A stretch of 17,706 nucleotides of DNA. It comes from Bacteroidota bacterium (GTDB lineage: Bacteria > Bacteroidota > Bacteroidia > Flavobacteriales_F > PHOS-HE28). Position 1 is the first letter of the stretch. Every line of letters starts with the position of its first letter. A program made the translations under genes and the position numbers. Under the pieces are notes generated by a model. That model did not search any database. It was not told the DNA's origin and was given only the letters and a program-made list of their open reading frames with translations. The stretch lies in NCBI GenBank assembly GCA_023418095.1, contig JAEZDL010000087.1, forward strand, positions 1-17,706. The letters are read 5' to 3'. Positions 1-8,419 of the stretch are shown in pieces.

Positions 1-56
1 GGTGCGAATTTAGGGCTTCGATCGGGGGCACGCCAGCTGCGGATTACCTTCGCGCG

Positions 57-1187
57 ATGCGTTTCTCGAAGGTGATCGGCCATGCGGAGTTGAAGGCGAA
101 GTTGATCGGCAACATCCGTGAAGGCCGTGTGGCGCACGCGCAATTGTTCATGGGTCCGCGCGGCAGTGGCAACCTTCCCCTGGCGCTCGCTTACGCCCAG
201 TACCTGCTATGTGCCGACCGGGAATTGGGTGATAGTTGTGGTACTTGTGTTCCCTGCGTGCAGGTGCAAAAGCTTGAGCATCCGGACCTGCATCTCGCTT
301 TCCCGATCTTCATCGAAGAGAAGAAGCCGAAGACCTGCGATCGCTTTTTGCCCTTGTTCCGATCACTTGTTGCCAGGGAACCGTATTTCGACACCGATCG
401 ATGGCGCGATGAGATCGGAAGTGAGAACAAGCAACTGATCGTTGGGATCGATATCGCGCGCGAGATCCAACAACGGCTTTCGCTTCGATCGTTCCGGGGC
501 GGGTACAAGGTGATGCTGATGTGGATGCCCCAGTTCATGAACAAGGAAGCGGCTAACAACCTGCTGAAGATCCTCGAAGAGCCCGAGCCACGAACGGTCT
601 TCCTGCTTGTATCCGATGATCCCGATCAGCTCCTGGCCACGATCATCAGCCGTACACAGCTCATAAAAGTGCCACCGATCCCACCGATCTCGATCGCCGG
701 TGCATTGCTGGAGAAGTTCCCGGACCTTTCACGCAGTGAAGCGGAGATGATCGGCCTGCGCAGCGAAGGCGACCTGCTCGAAGCGATCTCCATGGCTGAA
801 AAAGGGGAAGAGGAACTGTTCGGCTTCTTCCGCGACTGGCTCCGTGCGTGCTTCAACCGCAGCGTGGTGGAGACCGGCGAATTCACCGAGAAGTTCCAGA
901 AACTGGGCCGTGAGAAACAGAAGTCGTTCCTGCGTTATGCGCTGCAGCTGATCAGGCAATGCGTGCTTCAATGGCAGCAGGTGCCCGAGCTGGTGCGATC
1001 GGAGGGTGAGGAGAACGATTTCGTGGTGAGGTTCAGCAAGCTGCTGCACCAGAACAATGCGGAAGGGATACGGCTTGCGCTGGAGGATGCGCACCACCAT
1101 ATCGAGCGGAACGCGAACCCCAAGATCCTGTTCATGGACATGAGCTACCGGATCATGGGACTATTGAAGAGCAAGGCACCTGCATGA
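57..1187 (+). CDS. holB: DNA polymerase III subunit delta' (clamp-loader ATPase-like)
   Basis: This is the delta' subunit of the clamp loader, which helps load the sliding clamp onto DNA in the cytoplasm. The 376-residue protein has the AAA+ layout of the family. A P-loop-like segment lies at residues 33-40 (GPRGSGNL), with Asn39 where an ATP-binding Lys would sit. Four cysteines (C52, C61, C64, C67) form the zinc module. The block NLLKILEEPEP comes before a SRT motif near residues 198-200, which matches the SRC motif that supplies the arginine finger. An eroded P-loop is normal for delta', which does not itself hydrolyse ATP, and favours delta' over DnaX. The ATG at 57 gives the expected MxFS opening. 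The stop overlaps the dut start by 4 bases (ATGA), so the two are probably translationally coupled. The gene is complete, and I am confident of the family. Confidence 0.9.
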   Translation: MRFSKVIGHAELKAKLIGNIREGRVAHAQLFMGPRGSGNLPLALAYAQYLLCADRELGDSCGTCVPCVQVQKLEHPDLHLAFPIFIEEKKPKTCDRFLPLFRSLVAREPYFDTDRWRDEIGSENKQLIVGIDIAREIQQRLSLRSFRGGYKVMLMWMPQFMNKEAANNLLKILEEPEPRTVFLLVSDDPDQLLATIISRTQLIKVPPIPPISIAGALLEKFPDLSRSEAEMIGLRSEGDLLEAISMAEKGEEELFGFFRDWLRACFNRSVVETGEFTEKFQKLGREKQKSFLRYALQLIRQCVLQWQQVPELVRSEGEENDFVVRFSKLLHQNNAEGIRLALEDAHHHIERNANPKILFMDMSYRIMGLLKSKAPA

Positions 1188-1627
1188 CAAGGATCAACGT
1201 ACGGATCGTGAACAAAGGCAGGCAGCCGGTGCCTTCCTATGCCACACCACACAGCGCGGGCATGGATCTGCGCGCCGATCTGGGAACACCGATCACCCTG
1301 GCGCCCGGTGCCCGGGTATTGGTGAAGACAGGTCTTTACATTGAATTGCCTGAGGGCACCGAGGCGCAGGTGCGACCAAGGAGCGGCCTGGCGCTGAAAC
1401 ATGGCATCACCGTGCTGAATTCTCCCGGTACGATCGATGCTGATTATCGCGGGGAGATCGGCGTGATCCTCATCAATCTCGGGCAGGAGCCGTTCGAAAT
1501 AAAGCCGGGTGAACGCATCGCGCAGCTGGTGATAGCCCGATATTTGCGGATCGATCTCGAAGAAGTTCCGGACCTTCGCGCCACCGAACGCGGGGAAGGT
1601 GGTTTCGGCCATACCGGCACCCGTTGA
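1184..1627 (+). CDS. dut: dUTP diphosphatase (dUTPase)
   Basis: It hydrolyses dUTP to dUMP and pyrophosphate, which keeps uracil out of DNA and supplies dUMP for thymidylate synthesis. The protein has 147 residues, the usual size for the trimeric class, and all five signature motifs are visible: AGMDLRA at 25-31, RPRSG at 64-68, GTIDADYRG at 82-90 (with the presumed catalytic Asp85 and uracil-stacking Tyr88), GERIAQLV at 109-116 and the glycine-rich RGEGGFGHTG at 136-145. The C-terminal motif must close over the active site of a neighbouring subunit and it is intact, so the enzyme should be active. The ATG lies inside the holB stop (ATGA). The next gene starts 13 bases after the stop. Confidence 0.96.
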   Translation: MTRINVRIVNKGRQPVPSYATPHSAGMDLRADLGTPITLAPGARVLVKTGLYIELPEGTEAQVRPRSGLALKHGITVLNSPGTIDADYRGEIGVILINLGQEPFEIKPGERIAQLVIARYLRIDLEEVPDLRATERGEGGFGHTGTR

Positions 1628-1640
1628 GCGAAGGAAAAGC

Positions 1641-2648
1641 ATGAAGATAATCGTACCAATGGCGGGCATGGGCAAACGCATGCGTCCGCACACACATACC
1701 ACGGCCAAACCACTTCTGCCTATCGCAGGCAAACCGATCGTACAAAGGCTGGTGGAAGACCTGGCCACCGTGGCCGGTGACAAGGTGGATGAGGTCGCAT
1801 TCGTGATCGGACCGGCGTTCGGAAGGAAGGTGGAGGACGAATTGATCGCGATCGCGGAAAAGGTGGGGGCAAGGGGCACTATCCATTACCAGAAGGAAGC
1901 GCTCGGTACGGCACACGCGATCCTTTCGGCCCAGAGCGCACTCACCGGCCGGGTGATCGTGGCCTTCGCAGACACACTTTTCCGGGCGGACATGACGTTG
2001 GACAAGGATGCGGACGGTGTGATCTGGGTGAACAAGGTGGAGGATCCAAGGCCATTCGGTGTAGTGAAGCGCGATGCAGGCGGCGTGATAACGGAATTCG
2101 TGGAGAAGCCACAGGAGTTCGTGAGCGATCTGGCGATCATCGGCATCTATTACTTCAACGATGGTGAATGGCTCCGGAGGGAGATGCAATACCTGATCGA
2201 TAACGATATAAAGGACAAGGGAGAATACCAGCTCACCAATGCGCTGGAGAACATGAAGCAGAAGGGCGCACGTTTCAAGGCGGGTGCCGTGGACGTGTGG
2301 ATGGATTGTGGGAACAAGAACGCCATGGTGGACACCAACACCAAGGTGCTCGGCTTCCTGCGGAATGAAAAGGAGCTGATCGGGAAAGGTCTGAAGAACA
2401 CCAACAGCGTGGTGATCCCTCCGTGCTTCATCGCCGATGATGTGGTGCTGATCGATTCCGTGATCGGTCCGAACGTTTCCATCGAGAAGGGGACGAACAT
2501 CCGATCCAGCGTGGTACGAAATTCGATCGTACGCCCTGCCGTTACCATTACAGATGCGGTGATCGACAACAGCATGATCGGCGAACGGGCCGTGGTGAAA
2601 GGCCATGCGCTCGATCTCAGTATCAGCGACGATAGTACCTTAGGATAA
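1641..2648 (+). CDS. Sugar-phosphate nucleotidyltransferase with left-handed beta-helix tail
   Basis: This is a nucleotidyltransferase of the glucose-1-phosphate thymidylyltransferase / mannose-1-phosphate guanylyltransferase superfamily, making an NDP-sugar for surface polysaccharide or wall precursors. Residues 8-24 carry the signature (AGMGKRMRP followed by TTAKP, with Arg13 and Lys23 as nucleotide- and phosphate-binding residues). GTAHAI, a FADTL block (metal-binding Asp) and EKPQEFVSDLAIIGIYYF follow. From about residue 250 there are hexapeptide-like repeats with alternating Ile/Val, as in a left-handed beta-helix trimerisation or acyltransferase-like domain. I use the ATG at 1641 because it places the beta-strand and P-loop at the very N terminus. 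An in-frame ATG at 1599 would add 14 residues that overlap dut and look like no part of the family. The exact sugar and nucleotide cannot be read from the sequence. Confidence 0.88.
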   Translation: MKIIVPMAGMGKRMRPHTHTTAKPLLPIAGKPIVQRLVEDLATVAGDKVDEVAFVIGPAFGRKVEDELIAIAEKVGARGTIHYQKEALGTAHAILSAQSALTGRVIVAFADTLFRADMTLDKDADGVIWVNKVEDPRPFGVVKRDAGGVITEFVEKPQEFVSDLAIIGIYYFNDGEWLRREMQYLIDNDIKDKGEYQLTNALENMKQKGARFKAGAVDVWMDCGNKNAMVDTNTKVLGFLRNEKELIGKGLKNTNSVVIPPCFIADDVVLIDSVIGPNVSIEKGTNIRSSVVRNSIVRPAVTITDAVIDNSMIGERAVVKGHALDLSISDDSTLG

Positions 2649-2652
2649 CGAA

Positions 2653-4434
2653 ATGCCCCTTCCGCGCCAGATAATTCCCAGCCTCCTGGCCAGCGTTCTG
2701 CTCATCGCATGCGCAGGATCGAAGCCTGTCGCAGAGACCGCCCCGCCGCGTTTTGATCCGGAGGCAGGTCTTCCCGCGGCGGTGCCCACGGGCAAGGATT
2801 CCGAGGTGATGCGGCTGTTCATGAGCGCCACGCAGGCGCGGCTTTCCGGCGATCTGCAAAAGGCCGCTTCGCTCTTCCAACAATGTTTGAAGCTCGATCC
2901 GCAGAACGATGCGGCGATGTTCGAGCTCGGTAAGATCCAGCATCAGGCTCAGAATTTCCCACAGGCCCTGGAACTGGCCAAACGGGCCGCCACCACGGAT
3001 AAGGAGAACATCTGGTATCGCTTCTTCCTTGCGGATCTATACCAGCAGAACAACAAGGTGCCCGAAGCGATCGAAGTGTACCGTGGCATCGTCGATAAAT
3101 GGCCCGATCGCTATGAGGTGTACTTCGATCTGGCGAATTCACTCGCCTTCACCGGCAAGGTGGACGAAGCGATCAAGGTGTACGCTGATATCGAAAAGCG
3201 GTTCGGTGCCACGGAGGAAACGATCCTGCAACAATTCTCCATGCTCGCGGGCAATGGAAAGCTGGATGAAGCCCAGAAACTGGTGGAACGTGCCGTGGCC
3301 GCCAACCCGGGTGTTCCGCAGTACCAGGCCCTGCTTGCGGAGATCCATGATCAGCGAGGCGAGCATGAGAAGGCTCTGGAACTGTACAAGAAGGTGATCG
3401 CGCTCGATCCATCCAACAGCATGTTGCGGATCGCGCTTGCCGAGCATTATTACGCCACCGGCAAGATGGAGCAGGCATACCAGGAGCTGGGCCAGGCCTT
3501 CCTCGATCCCGATCTGGACGTTGATGCGAAGATGCAGGTGCTGATCGGCTTCTTCGAGATGACCAATAGCGAAGGGAGGACCGAGGGCGAACGCGAGGAC
3601 CTTGTGCGTCGTTCCTACGACCTGATCGAAGCGCTGGAGATCGCACATCCTGAAAGTGGCAAGCCGCACACGATCCATGGCGATTTCCTGTTGCGCGACA
3701 AGCGTTTCGAAGAGGCCAGGGAGGAATTCAGGCTTGCGCTGAAATACGAGAAGGATGCGTTCCCGATCCATATGCAACTGCTCCAGCTCGATCTACAGTT
3801 GGGCGATCATGAAGCGTTGAGGACCGACGCGGAAGAAGCGATGAGCCTGTTCCCGACCGTGCCGGAAGTGTATCTGTTCCACGGGATCGCGAATGCACAA
3901 TTGAAGCAGTACGACGATGCGATCTCCTCGCTCGTTACCGGCCGCGATCTGGTGGTGGACAATACCCCCCTGCAGGCGCAATTCTGGAGCAGCCTGGGCG
4001 ATACGTACAATTCCTCGGGCGATCACACGAGGTCGGCCCAGGCCTACGACAAGGCACTTTCGCTGGTTCCGGACGATCCGAATACGTTGAACAATTACGC
4101 GTATCACCTCAGCGAGTTAGGGAAGGATCTTGAGAAGGCCGAACAGATGAGCCGGCGATCGAACGAACTTGCGCCCGGCCAACCTTCCTACCTGGATACA
4201 TATGCGTGGGTGCTTTACAAGTTGAAGCGTTTCGAGGATGCGAGGTCATGGATCGAACGGGCACTTCAGGCCGGCGGAAATACCGAAGGTGTGATCGTGG
4301 AACATTACGGGGATATCCTCTATGCCCTTGGTGACAAGGCCGGTGCCATGGAACAGTGGCGCAGCGCACAATTGCTTGGTGATACCAGCGATCAGCTCGA
4401 TCAAAAGATCGATCAAGGAAAACCGGCGGAATGA
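2653..4434 (+). CDS. TPR-repeat lipoprotein
   Basis: This is a 593-residue predicted lipoprotein made almost wholly of tetratricopeptide repeats, which usually act as protein-binding scaffolds. The N terminus has a hydrophobic segment ending in LIAC, with lipobox Cys20, so it should be exported and lipid-anchored, probably facing the periplasm. From about residue 55 to 590 there are roughly a dozen helical-hairpin repeats of about 34 residues, including A-x-L-x-x-A-L-x-L-x-P style units. The C-terminal repeats have the well-preserved NNYAYHLSE and YLDTYAWVLY forms. It starts 4 bases after the nucleotidyltransferase stop, and its own stop overlaps the next gene by ATGA. Its place between a sugar nucleotidyltransferase and envelope genes suggests a scaffold in envelope assembly. 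That role is inference, because TPR sequence alone does not identify the partner. Confidence 0.88.
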   Translation: MPLPRQIIPSLLASVLLIACAGSKPVAETAPPRFDPEAGLPAAVPTGKDSEVMRLFMSATQARLSGDLQKAASLFQQCLKLDPQNDAAMFELGKIQHQAQNFPQALELAKRAATTDKENIWYRFFLADLYQQNNKVPEAIEVYRGIVDKWPDRYEVYFDLANSLAFTGKVDEAIKVYADIEKRFGATEETILQQFSMLAGNGKLDEAQKLVERAVAANPGVPQYQALLAEIHDQRGEHEKALELYKKVIALDPSNSMLRIALAEHYYATGKMEQAYQELGQAFLDPDLDVDAKMQVLIGFFEMTNSEGRTEGEREDLVRRSYDLIEALEIAHPESGKPHTIHGDFLLRDKRFEEAREEFRLALKYEKDAFPIHMQLLQLDLQLGDHEALRTDAEEAMSLFPTVPEVYLFHGIANAQLKQYDDAISSLVTGRDLVVDNTPLQAQFWSSLGDTYNSSGDHTRSAQAYDKALSLVPDDPNTLNNYAYHLSELGKDLEKAEQMSRRSNELAPGQPSYLDTYAWVLYKLKRFEDARSWIERALQAGGNTEGVIVEHYGDILYALGDKAGAMEQWRSAQLLGDTSDQLDQKIDQGKPAE

Positions 4435-5318
4435 GGTTTTCGGCCGGCACAGCGATCGTACTGGCGATCTTCACGCTTTCTGCATGCAAGGGCCGGAAAG
4501 GTCCGGTGCAGGCCCGCGAGATCCCGGCCCGATCGGCGGAGAAGATCCTCGAACGTGTGCTCGCACATGAGCCGGATACGTTCCGCACGTATTCCGCCAA
4601 GGCCAGCGTTTCACTGAACCTGCCGGAAGGTGATCGCAGTTTCAAGGCGCAGATACGGACAGTGCGGGACAGTGCTGCGTGGGTGAGCGTGGTGCCAGCG
4701 CTCGGGATAGAAGTGGCGCGAGTGCTCATCACCACGGATAGCATGAAGTTCCTGGACAAACTGCACGACAGGTATTTCGCGGGGAGCTACGACACGGCAA
4801 AGGAGAAATTCGGTCTGCAGCCCGAATTGGATCTGCTGGAAGCCGCCCTCTCCGGGCGCCCGATCGGCCTTGATCCAAAGGAAAAGTACCGCTCCGACCG
4901 GGAGAACGGCCTATATGTCCTCACCAGCAGGGAAAAGAAACGCTTCGTTAAAGCGGCCGAGGAGATCGCGCCGGGAGACACCCTCAGCGATGATCGCGAA
5001 ATGGGGGAACGCAAGTTGGAACGAACGCTGCGCAGGGCCGAGGAGCGCGAAGCGATCGTGTATCGCTATTGGATCGAACCGGAACATTTTCGTGTAACGC
5101 GCATGCAGGTGATCGATCTGGCGCAGGACCGGTCCGCGGAGATCCATTACCTGGAACGTTCGGGCGAAGATCTTCTTCACCTGCCGACCAAATTACAGAT
5201 CAGCATGAACGAGCCAGGCCGTAGTGCCGGTGGTACGCTGGAGCTCTCCAAGATCACGATCGGCGAGCCGCAGATGATCTCCTTCAGCATACCCGAGAAG
5301 TACGAACCGATGCCTTAG
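4431..5318 (+). CDS. DUF4292-family lipoprotein
   Basis: This is a predicted lipoprotein of 295 residues, with lipobox LSAC at 16-19 and Cys19 as the acylation site. The body resembles DUF4292, a family I know mainly from Bacteroidota and whose function is not established. The early block KILERVLAHEPDTFRTYSAK, then a beta-rich region with a WVSVVPALGIEVAR segment, then further strands fit an open beta-sheet like the lipoprotein carriers LolA and LolB; that fold comparison is from memory and is unproven. Translation is coupled to the TPR lipoprotein by ATGA. The EnvC-like gene follows about 80 bases later, an order I recall from other Bacteroidota. The central region (residues 145-215) is unusually rich in Glu, Arg and Lys. 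Family assignment is fairly firm; the molecular role is unknown. Confidence 0.83.
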   Translation: MRFSAGTAIVLAIFTLSACKGRKGPVQAREIPARSAEKILERVLAHEPDTFRTYSAKASVSLNLPEGDRSFKAQIRTVRDSAAWVSVVPALGIEVARVLITTDSMKFLDKLHDRYFAGSYDTAKEKFGLQPELDLLEAALSGRPIGLDPKEKYRSDRENGLYVLTSREKKRFVKAAEEIAPGDTLSDDREMGERKLERTLRRAEEREAIVYRYWIEPEHFRVTRMQVIDLAQDRSAEIHYLERSGEDLLHLPTKLQISMNEPGRSAGGTLELSKITIGEPQMISFSIPEKYEPMP

Positions 5319-5401
5319 ATCCATCGGTCGCTGTGCGTAACTCATCGGCCCGGGTCCGAACGCACGAACTACGATCGGCGAACTTCGCGTTGTTGTTGCA
5401 G

Positions 5402-6643
5402 ATGTTCCGTTCCCGCTCATCATTCCGAATACATTTTCTGCCAAAGGCGATCCTGCTTATGCTGTTGATCGCGACCGGCCTTTGCACTGCCGCGCAAAGC
5501 AGGAAGGATCTTGAGAAGAAACGCGAGGCGCTGGATAAGCAGATCAAGACCACTACCGCGCTGATCGAACAGGCGCGCCGTGAACAGAAGCTTACCCAGG
5601 GCCAACTCGAATTATTAGGCCAGCAGATCGCCGCGCGCGAACAATTGATCCGCACCATGAACAGCGAGTTGAAACGCGTGGATCAGCGTATCGCCGAAGA
5701 TGAGGAGATGATCGTTTCGTTGCGATCGGACATGGAAGCGTTGAAGGAGGAATATGCGCGCATGCTCCAGTTCGCGTATAGGAACCGCAGTGCCTACGAT
5801 CGCATGAGCTATCTCTTCGCGGCCAGCAGTTTCCAGCAGGCATACAGACGATCGCGTTATCTGCACCAGATCGGGGAGCAACGGGAACGTCAAGCCGCCT
5901 TGATCGCCGAGACGCAACGTACCATAGAGGAACGCGTAGCGGAATTGAAGCAGCAGCGCGATGAGAAGAACAGGCTGGTGAGCCAGCAGCTCACAGAAAA
6001 GCAGAAGCTGAGCAGCGACCGGACCGGGCAGCAGAACGCCCTCAATTCATTGAAGAAGGAAGAAGGAAAGCTCAGGGAAACGCAGCGGAAGCAGGAGAAG
6101 CAACGCAAGGACATCGATAACGCGATCCGCAAGGCGATCGAAGCGGAACTGAAACCCAAGGCCGGAACTGGCGGTACCGGGAAACTTGATCTCACGCTCA
6201 CTCCGGAAGCGAAGGAATTGAACGCCGATTTCGAGAAGAACAAGGGCAAATTGCCATGGCCGGTGGAAAAAGGAGTGATCACCAGCCGCTTCGGCAAACA
6301 ACCGCATCCGGTTCTGAAAGGGATCGTGATCGAGAATAATGGGATCGATATCACCACTGAGAAAGGTGCGGCGGTGCGGGCCCTTTTCCGGGGGGAAGTG
6401 AGCAGCGTGGTGGTGATCCCCGGCGCGGGTAAAGCGGTGATCGTGAGCCATGGCGCGTATCGCAGCGTTTACAGCAACCTGCGCGAGGTGAGCGTGGCCA
6501 AGGGAGAAAAGGTCGATACCAAACAAGTGCTCGGCACGGTGATGACGGATGATGATGGCAGCAAGGCGCATGTGGAGATCTGGAAGATCACGGCCGATGG
6601 GCTCGTGAAAGTGGATCCCGCCACATGGCTTTTCACCGATTGA
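5402..6643 (+). CDS. EnvC-like murein hydrolase activator (coiled coil + degenerate LytM/M23 domain)
   Basis: This is a 413-residue exported protein. An N-terminal hydrophobic segment (about residues 13-33) ends in TAAQ, typical of signal peptidase I sites in this phylum. A long charged coiled coil (about 35-260, rich in Gln, Glu, Lys and Arg) follows, then a LytM/M23 domain from about 288 to 410. The fold motifs are present (ITSRFG, NNGIDI, AVIVSHG, AHVEIW). However, Asn312 replaces the first His of HxxxD (Asp316 is kept), Lys388 replaces the first His of HxH (His390 is kept), and the YxHL motif reads YSNL. This pattern fits EnvC or NlpD, which activate cell-wall amidases at division and do not themselves cut peptidoglycan. 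I chose ATG 5402 because it begins just ahead of the signal peptide. Alternatives are 5333 (adds 23 non-signal-like residues) and 5459. Confidence 0.87.
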   Translation: MFRSRSSFRIHFLPKAILLMLLIATGLCTAAQSRKDLEKKREALDKQIKTTTALIEQARREQKLTQGQLELLGQQIAAREQLIRTMNSELKRVDQRIAEDEEMIVSLRSDMEALKEEYARMLQFAYRNRSAYDRMSYLFAASSFQQAYRRSRYLHQIGEQRERQAALIAETQRTIEERVAELKQQRDEKNRLVSQQLTEKQKLSSDRTGQQNALNSLKKEEGKLRETQRKQEKQRKDIDNAIRKAIEAELKPKAGTGGTGKLDLTLTPEAKELNADFEKNKGKLPWPVEKGVITSRFGKQPHPVLKGIVIENNGIDITTEKGAAVRALFRGEVSSVVVIPGAGKAVIVSHGAYRSVYSNLREVSVAKGEKVDTKQVLGTVMTDDDGSKAHVEIWKITADGLVKVDPATWLFTD

Positions 6644-6654
6644 GCCTGCGGATA

Positions 6655-6683
6655 TTGCCGCAATTGCCGATCCACTACCTTTG
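6655..6683 (+). promoter_or_regulatory. Bacteroidota-type promoter for tatA
   Basis: TACCTTTG at 6676-6683 matches the Bacteroidota -7 consensus TAnnTTTG at every fixed position. A TTG at 6655-6657 lies 18 bases upstream, close to the usual 19-21 spacing of the -33 element. Transcription would begin around 6688-6691, leaving a short leader before the ATG at 6707. The box overlaps the GTG at 6683, which argues against that codon being the tatA start. Assignment is by motif only. Confidence 0.6.
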
Positions 6684-6706
6684 TGGTCCACTCCAAGTCT
6701 ACGAAC

Positions 6707-6913
6707 ATGTACAGCCTGCCCACCCTAATCCTGCTCGGCGTGATCGGTCCGTGGCAGATCGTATTGATCGTGGTCGTGCTGTTGCTTCTTTTCGGTGGAA
6801 AGAAGATCCCTGAATTGATGCGCGGCCTCGGCCAGGGCATGAAGGAATTCAAGGATGCGAGCAAGGAGGAACCCAAGAGCACCGCGGGTCCCGGCGCGGA
6901 TGAGCGCAAATAG
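6707..6913 (+). CDS. tatA: Twin-arginine translocase subunit TatA/TatE
   Basis: This is the pore-forming component of the Tat pathway, which moves folded proteins across the inner membrane. The 68-residue protein has a single N-terminal membrane helix (about 11-28, GVIGPWQIVLIVVVLLLL). The conserved Phe-Gly hinge follows at 29-30, then the amphipathic helix starting KKIPELMRGLGQGMKEFK (32-49), and a short polar tail rich in Lys, Glu and Pro. Only TatA or TatE would be this short; TatB is longer and has a different hinge. The ATG at 6707 is preferred over an in-frame GTG at 6683, which lies inside the promoter box. The gatA GTG lies 19 bases after the stop. TatC is not in this window. Confidence 0.93.
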   Translation: MYSLPTLILLGVIGPWQIVLIVVVLLLLFGGKKIPELMRGLGQGMKEFKDASKEEPKSTAGPGADERK

Positions 6914-6932
6914 GTCTTGATCGCGTGATCGG

Positions 6933-8345
6933 GTGAGCACTGAACGAACGGCCGGTACCATGTTGGGATCATTGTCGCGGAACGCTTCCGTGGCCGATCG
7001 CACGCAACATGCATTGAAGCTCGCTTCGGAAAATTCCGATCTGAACGCTTTCCTGGAGATCTTCGATCGCACCGCGCTCGAGCAGGCTGATCGCGTGCAG
7101 GCAAGGATCGAAGCAGGTGATGCCGGGCCGCTGGCCGGAAAGATCATCAGCATAAAGGACAATATCTGCTACAAAGGCCACCGGATCAGTGCCGCATCGA
7201 AGATCCTGGGTGATTTCACTTCACTCTTTTCGTCCACGGCGGTGGAAAGGCTCCTGGCCGCCGACGCTGTGATCCTGGGACGTACCAATTGCGATGAATT
7301 CGCCATGGGCAGTTCCAATGAGAACAGCGCCTTCGGCAATGTGAAGAATCCGATCGATCGTACCAAGGTTCCCGGCGGATCGAGCGGTGGTGCAGCGGCA
7401 TCCGTCGCAGCCGGTATAGTGGATATCGCGCTTGGCTCCGATACCGGCGGAAGCATCAGGCAGCCAGCATCATTCACGGGCACGTATGGCTTCAAACCCA
7501 CGTATGGACGGATCAGCCGATATGGATTGATCGCTTTCGCAAGCAGCTTCGACCAGATCGGTCCGTTCGCGAATTCGATCGAAGAGATCGCGCTTTCCTA
7601 TTCGACCATGGCCGGCCACGATCCGAAGGACAGCACCACAAGCAAAAGACCTGTCGATCCGATGCGGTCCGATCATCCCGGGAAATTGCGGATCGGCTAT
7701 TATCCGGAAGGTATCGATGGAAAAGGTATCGATCCGCAGGTCGCTTCACATTTCCAGGCGCAGATCGATCGGTTGAGAAGCGAAGGTCATCAACTCGATC
7801 CGTTGGAATTACCGCTGCTGGATCATCTTGTTCCCACCTATTATATCCTCGCAACGGCTGAAGCGAGCAGCAATCTGGCGCGTTTCGATGGCATCCATTA
7901 CGGCCACCGCAGCTCGCAGGCGCAAGGTGTTGATGCCACCTACAGGCTCAGCCGCACCGAGGGTTTCGGCCCGGAAGTGAAGAGAAGGATCCTGCTGGGT
8001 ACGTTCGTTCTGAGCTCTGGTTATTACGATGCTTATTACGCGCAGGCACAGAAGGTGCGCCGGTTGATCCGCGATCGTACGATGGCGCAGTTCCATGATC
8101 ACGATCTGATCATTTTGCCCACATGTCCTGGTACTGCGTTCGAGCATGGTGCGATCAAGGATCCCGTAGCGATGTACCTGCAGGACATCTTCACCGTGCA
8201 GGCGAACCTCGCCGGCGTACCCGCCGTAAGCATTCCCACCGGCCGTCACACCAACGGCCTGCCGTTCGGGATGCAAGTGATGGCCCGGCCTTTCGGCGAA
8301 GCACAGCTTCTTGGTGCGGCAAAGCACCTGTTCCCGATCGTTTGA
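6933..8345 (+). CDS. gatA: Aspartyl/glutamyl-tRNA amidotransferase subunit A
   Basis: GatA is the amidase subunit of GatCAB. It releases ammonia from glutamine so that GatB can convert Glu-tRNA(Gln), and often Asp-tRNA(Asn), into the correctly charged form. The amidase-signature triad is intact: Lys75 (in SIKDN), cis-Ser150 (GGSSGG) and nucleophile Ser174 (SDTGGSIRQPAS), with the family's spacing of 75 and 24 residues. DEFAMGSS, KPTYGRISRYGL, EASSNLARFDGI and LSSGYYDAYY are all characteristic of GatA rather than other amidases. The protein is 470 residues from GTG 6933; an ATG at 6960 would remove nine residues. The C terminus stops at HLFPIV, about ten residues earlier than I recall for typical GatA. 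gatB and gatC are not here, which is common since gat genes are often unlinked. Confidence 0.92.
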   Translation: MSTERTAGTMLGSLSRNASVADRTQHALKLASENSDLNAFLEIFDRTALEQADRVQARIEAGDAGPLAGKIISIKDNICYKGHRISAASKILGDFTSLFSSTAVERLLAADAVILGRTNCDEFAMGSSNENSAFGNVKNPIDRTKVPGGSSGGAAASVAAGIVDIALGSDTGGSIRQPASFTGTYGFKPTYGRISRYGLIAFASSFDQIGPFANSIEEIALSYSTMAGHDPKDSTTSKRPVDPMRSDHPGKLRIGYYPEGIDGKGIDPQVASHFQAQIDRLRSEGHQLDPLELPLLDHLVPTYYILATAEASSNLARFDGIHYGHRSSQAQGVDATYRLSRTEGFGPEVKRRILLGTFVLSSGYYDAYYAQAQKVRRLIRDRTMAQFHDHDLIILPTCPGTAFEHGAIKDPVAMYLQDIFTVQANLAGVPAVSIPTGRHTNGLPFGMQVMARPFGEAQLLGAAKHLFPIV

Positions 8346-8404
8346 ACATCGTTCTGTGAACGAGGAACGGCCATAACAAAAGGCCGCCAAGAACGTATTA
8401 CAGG

Positions 8405-8412
8405 TAACTTCG
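8405..8412 (+). promoter_or_regulatory. Weak -7-like box before the transglycosylase gene
   Basis: TAACTTCG matches TAnnTTTG at all but one fixed position. No clear TTG-type -33 element lies 19-21 bases upstream. Transcription from it would begin only a few bases before, or at, the ATG at 8420, giving an almost leaderless message. The 74 bases between gatA and this gene contain nothing else I can name. Confidence 0.25.
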
Positions 8413-8419
8413 AAGCATC

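Noticed and set aside
45..52. TACCTTCG as a holB promoter
   Set aside because: It is one mismatch from the -7 consensus with no -33 element at the right distance, and only 4 bases before the ATG. Too weak to list as a feature.
1473..2606. Open frame of 377 codons on the - strand
   Set aside because: It is antisense to the nucleotidyltransferase and dut; its composition is His/Arg-rich and unlike a real protein family.
8350..8386. Short inverted repeats after gatA (CGTTC/GAACG and CGGCC/GGCCG) as a terminator
   Set aside because: Stems of five base pairs without a following T tract do not support an intrinsic terminator.
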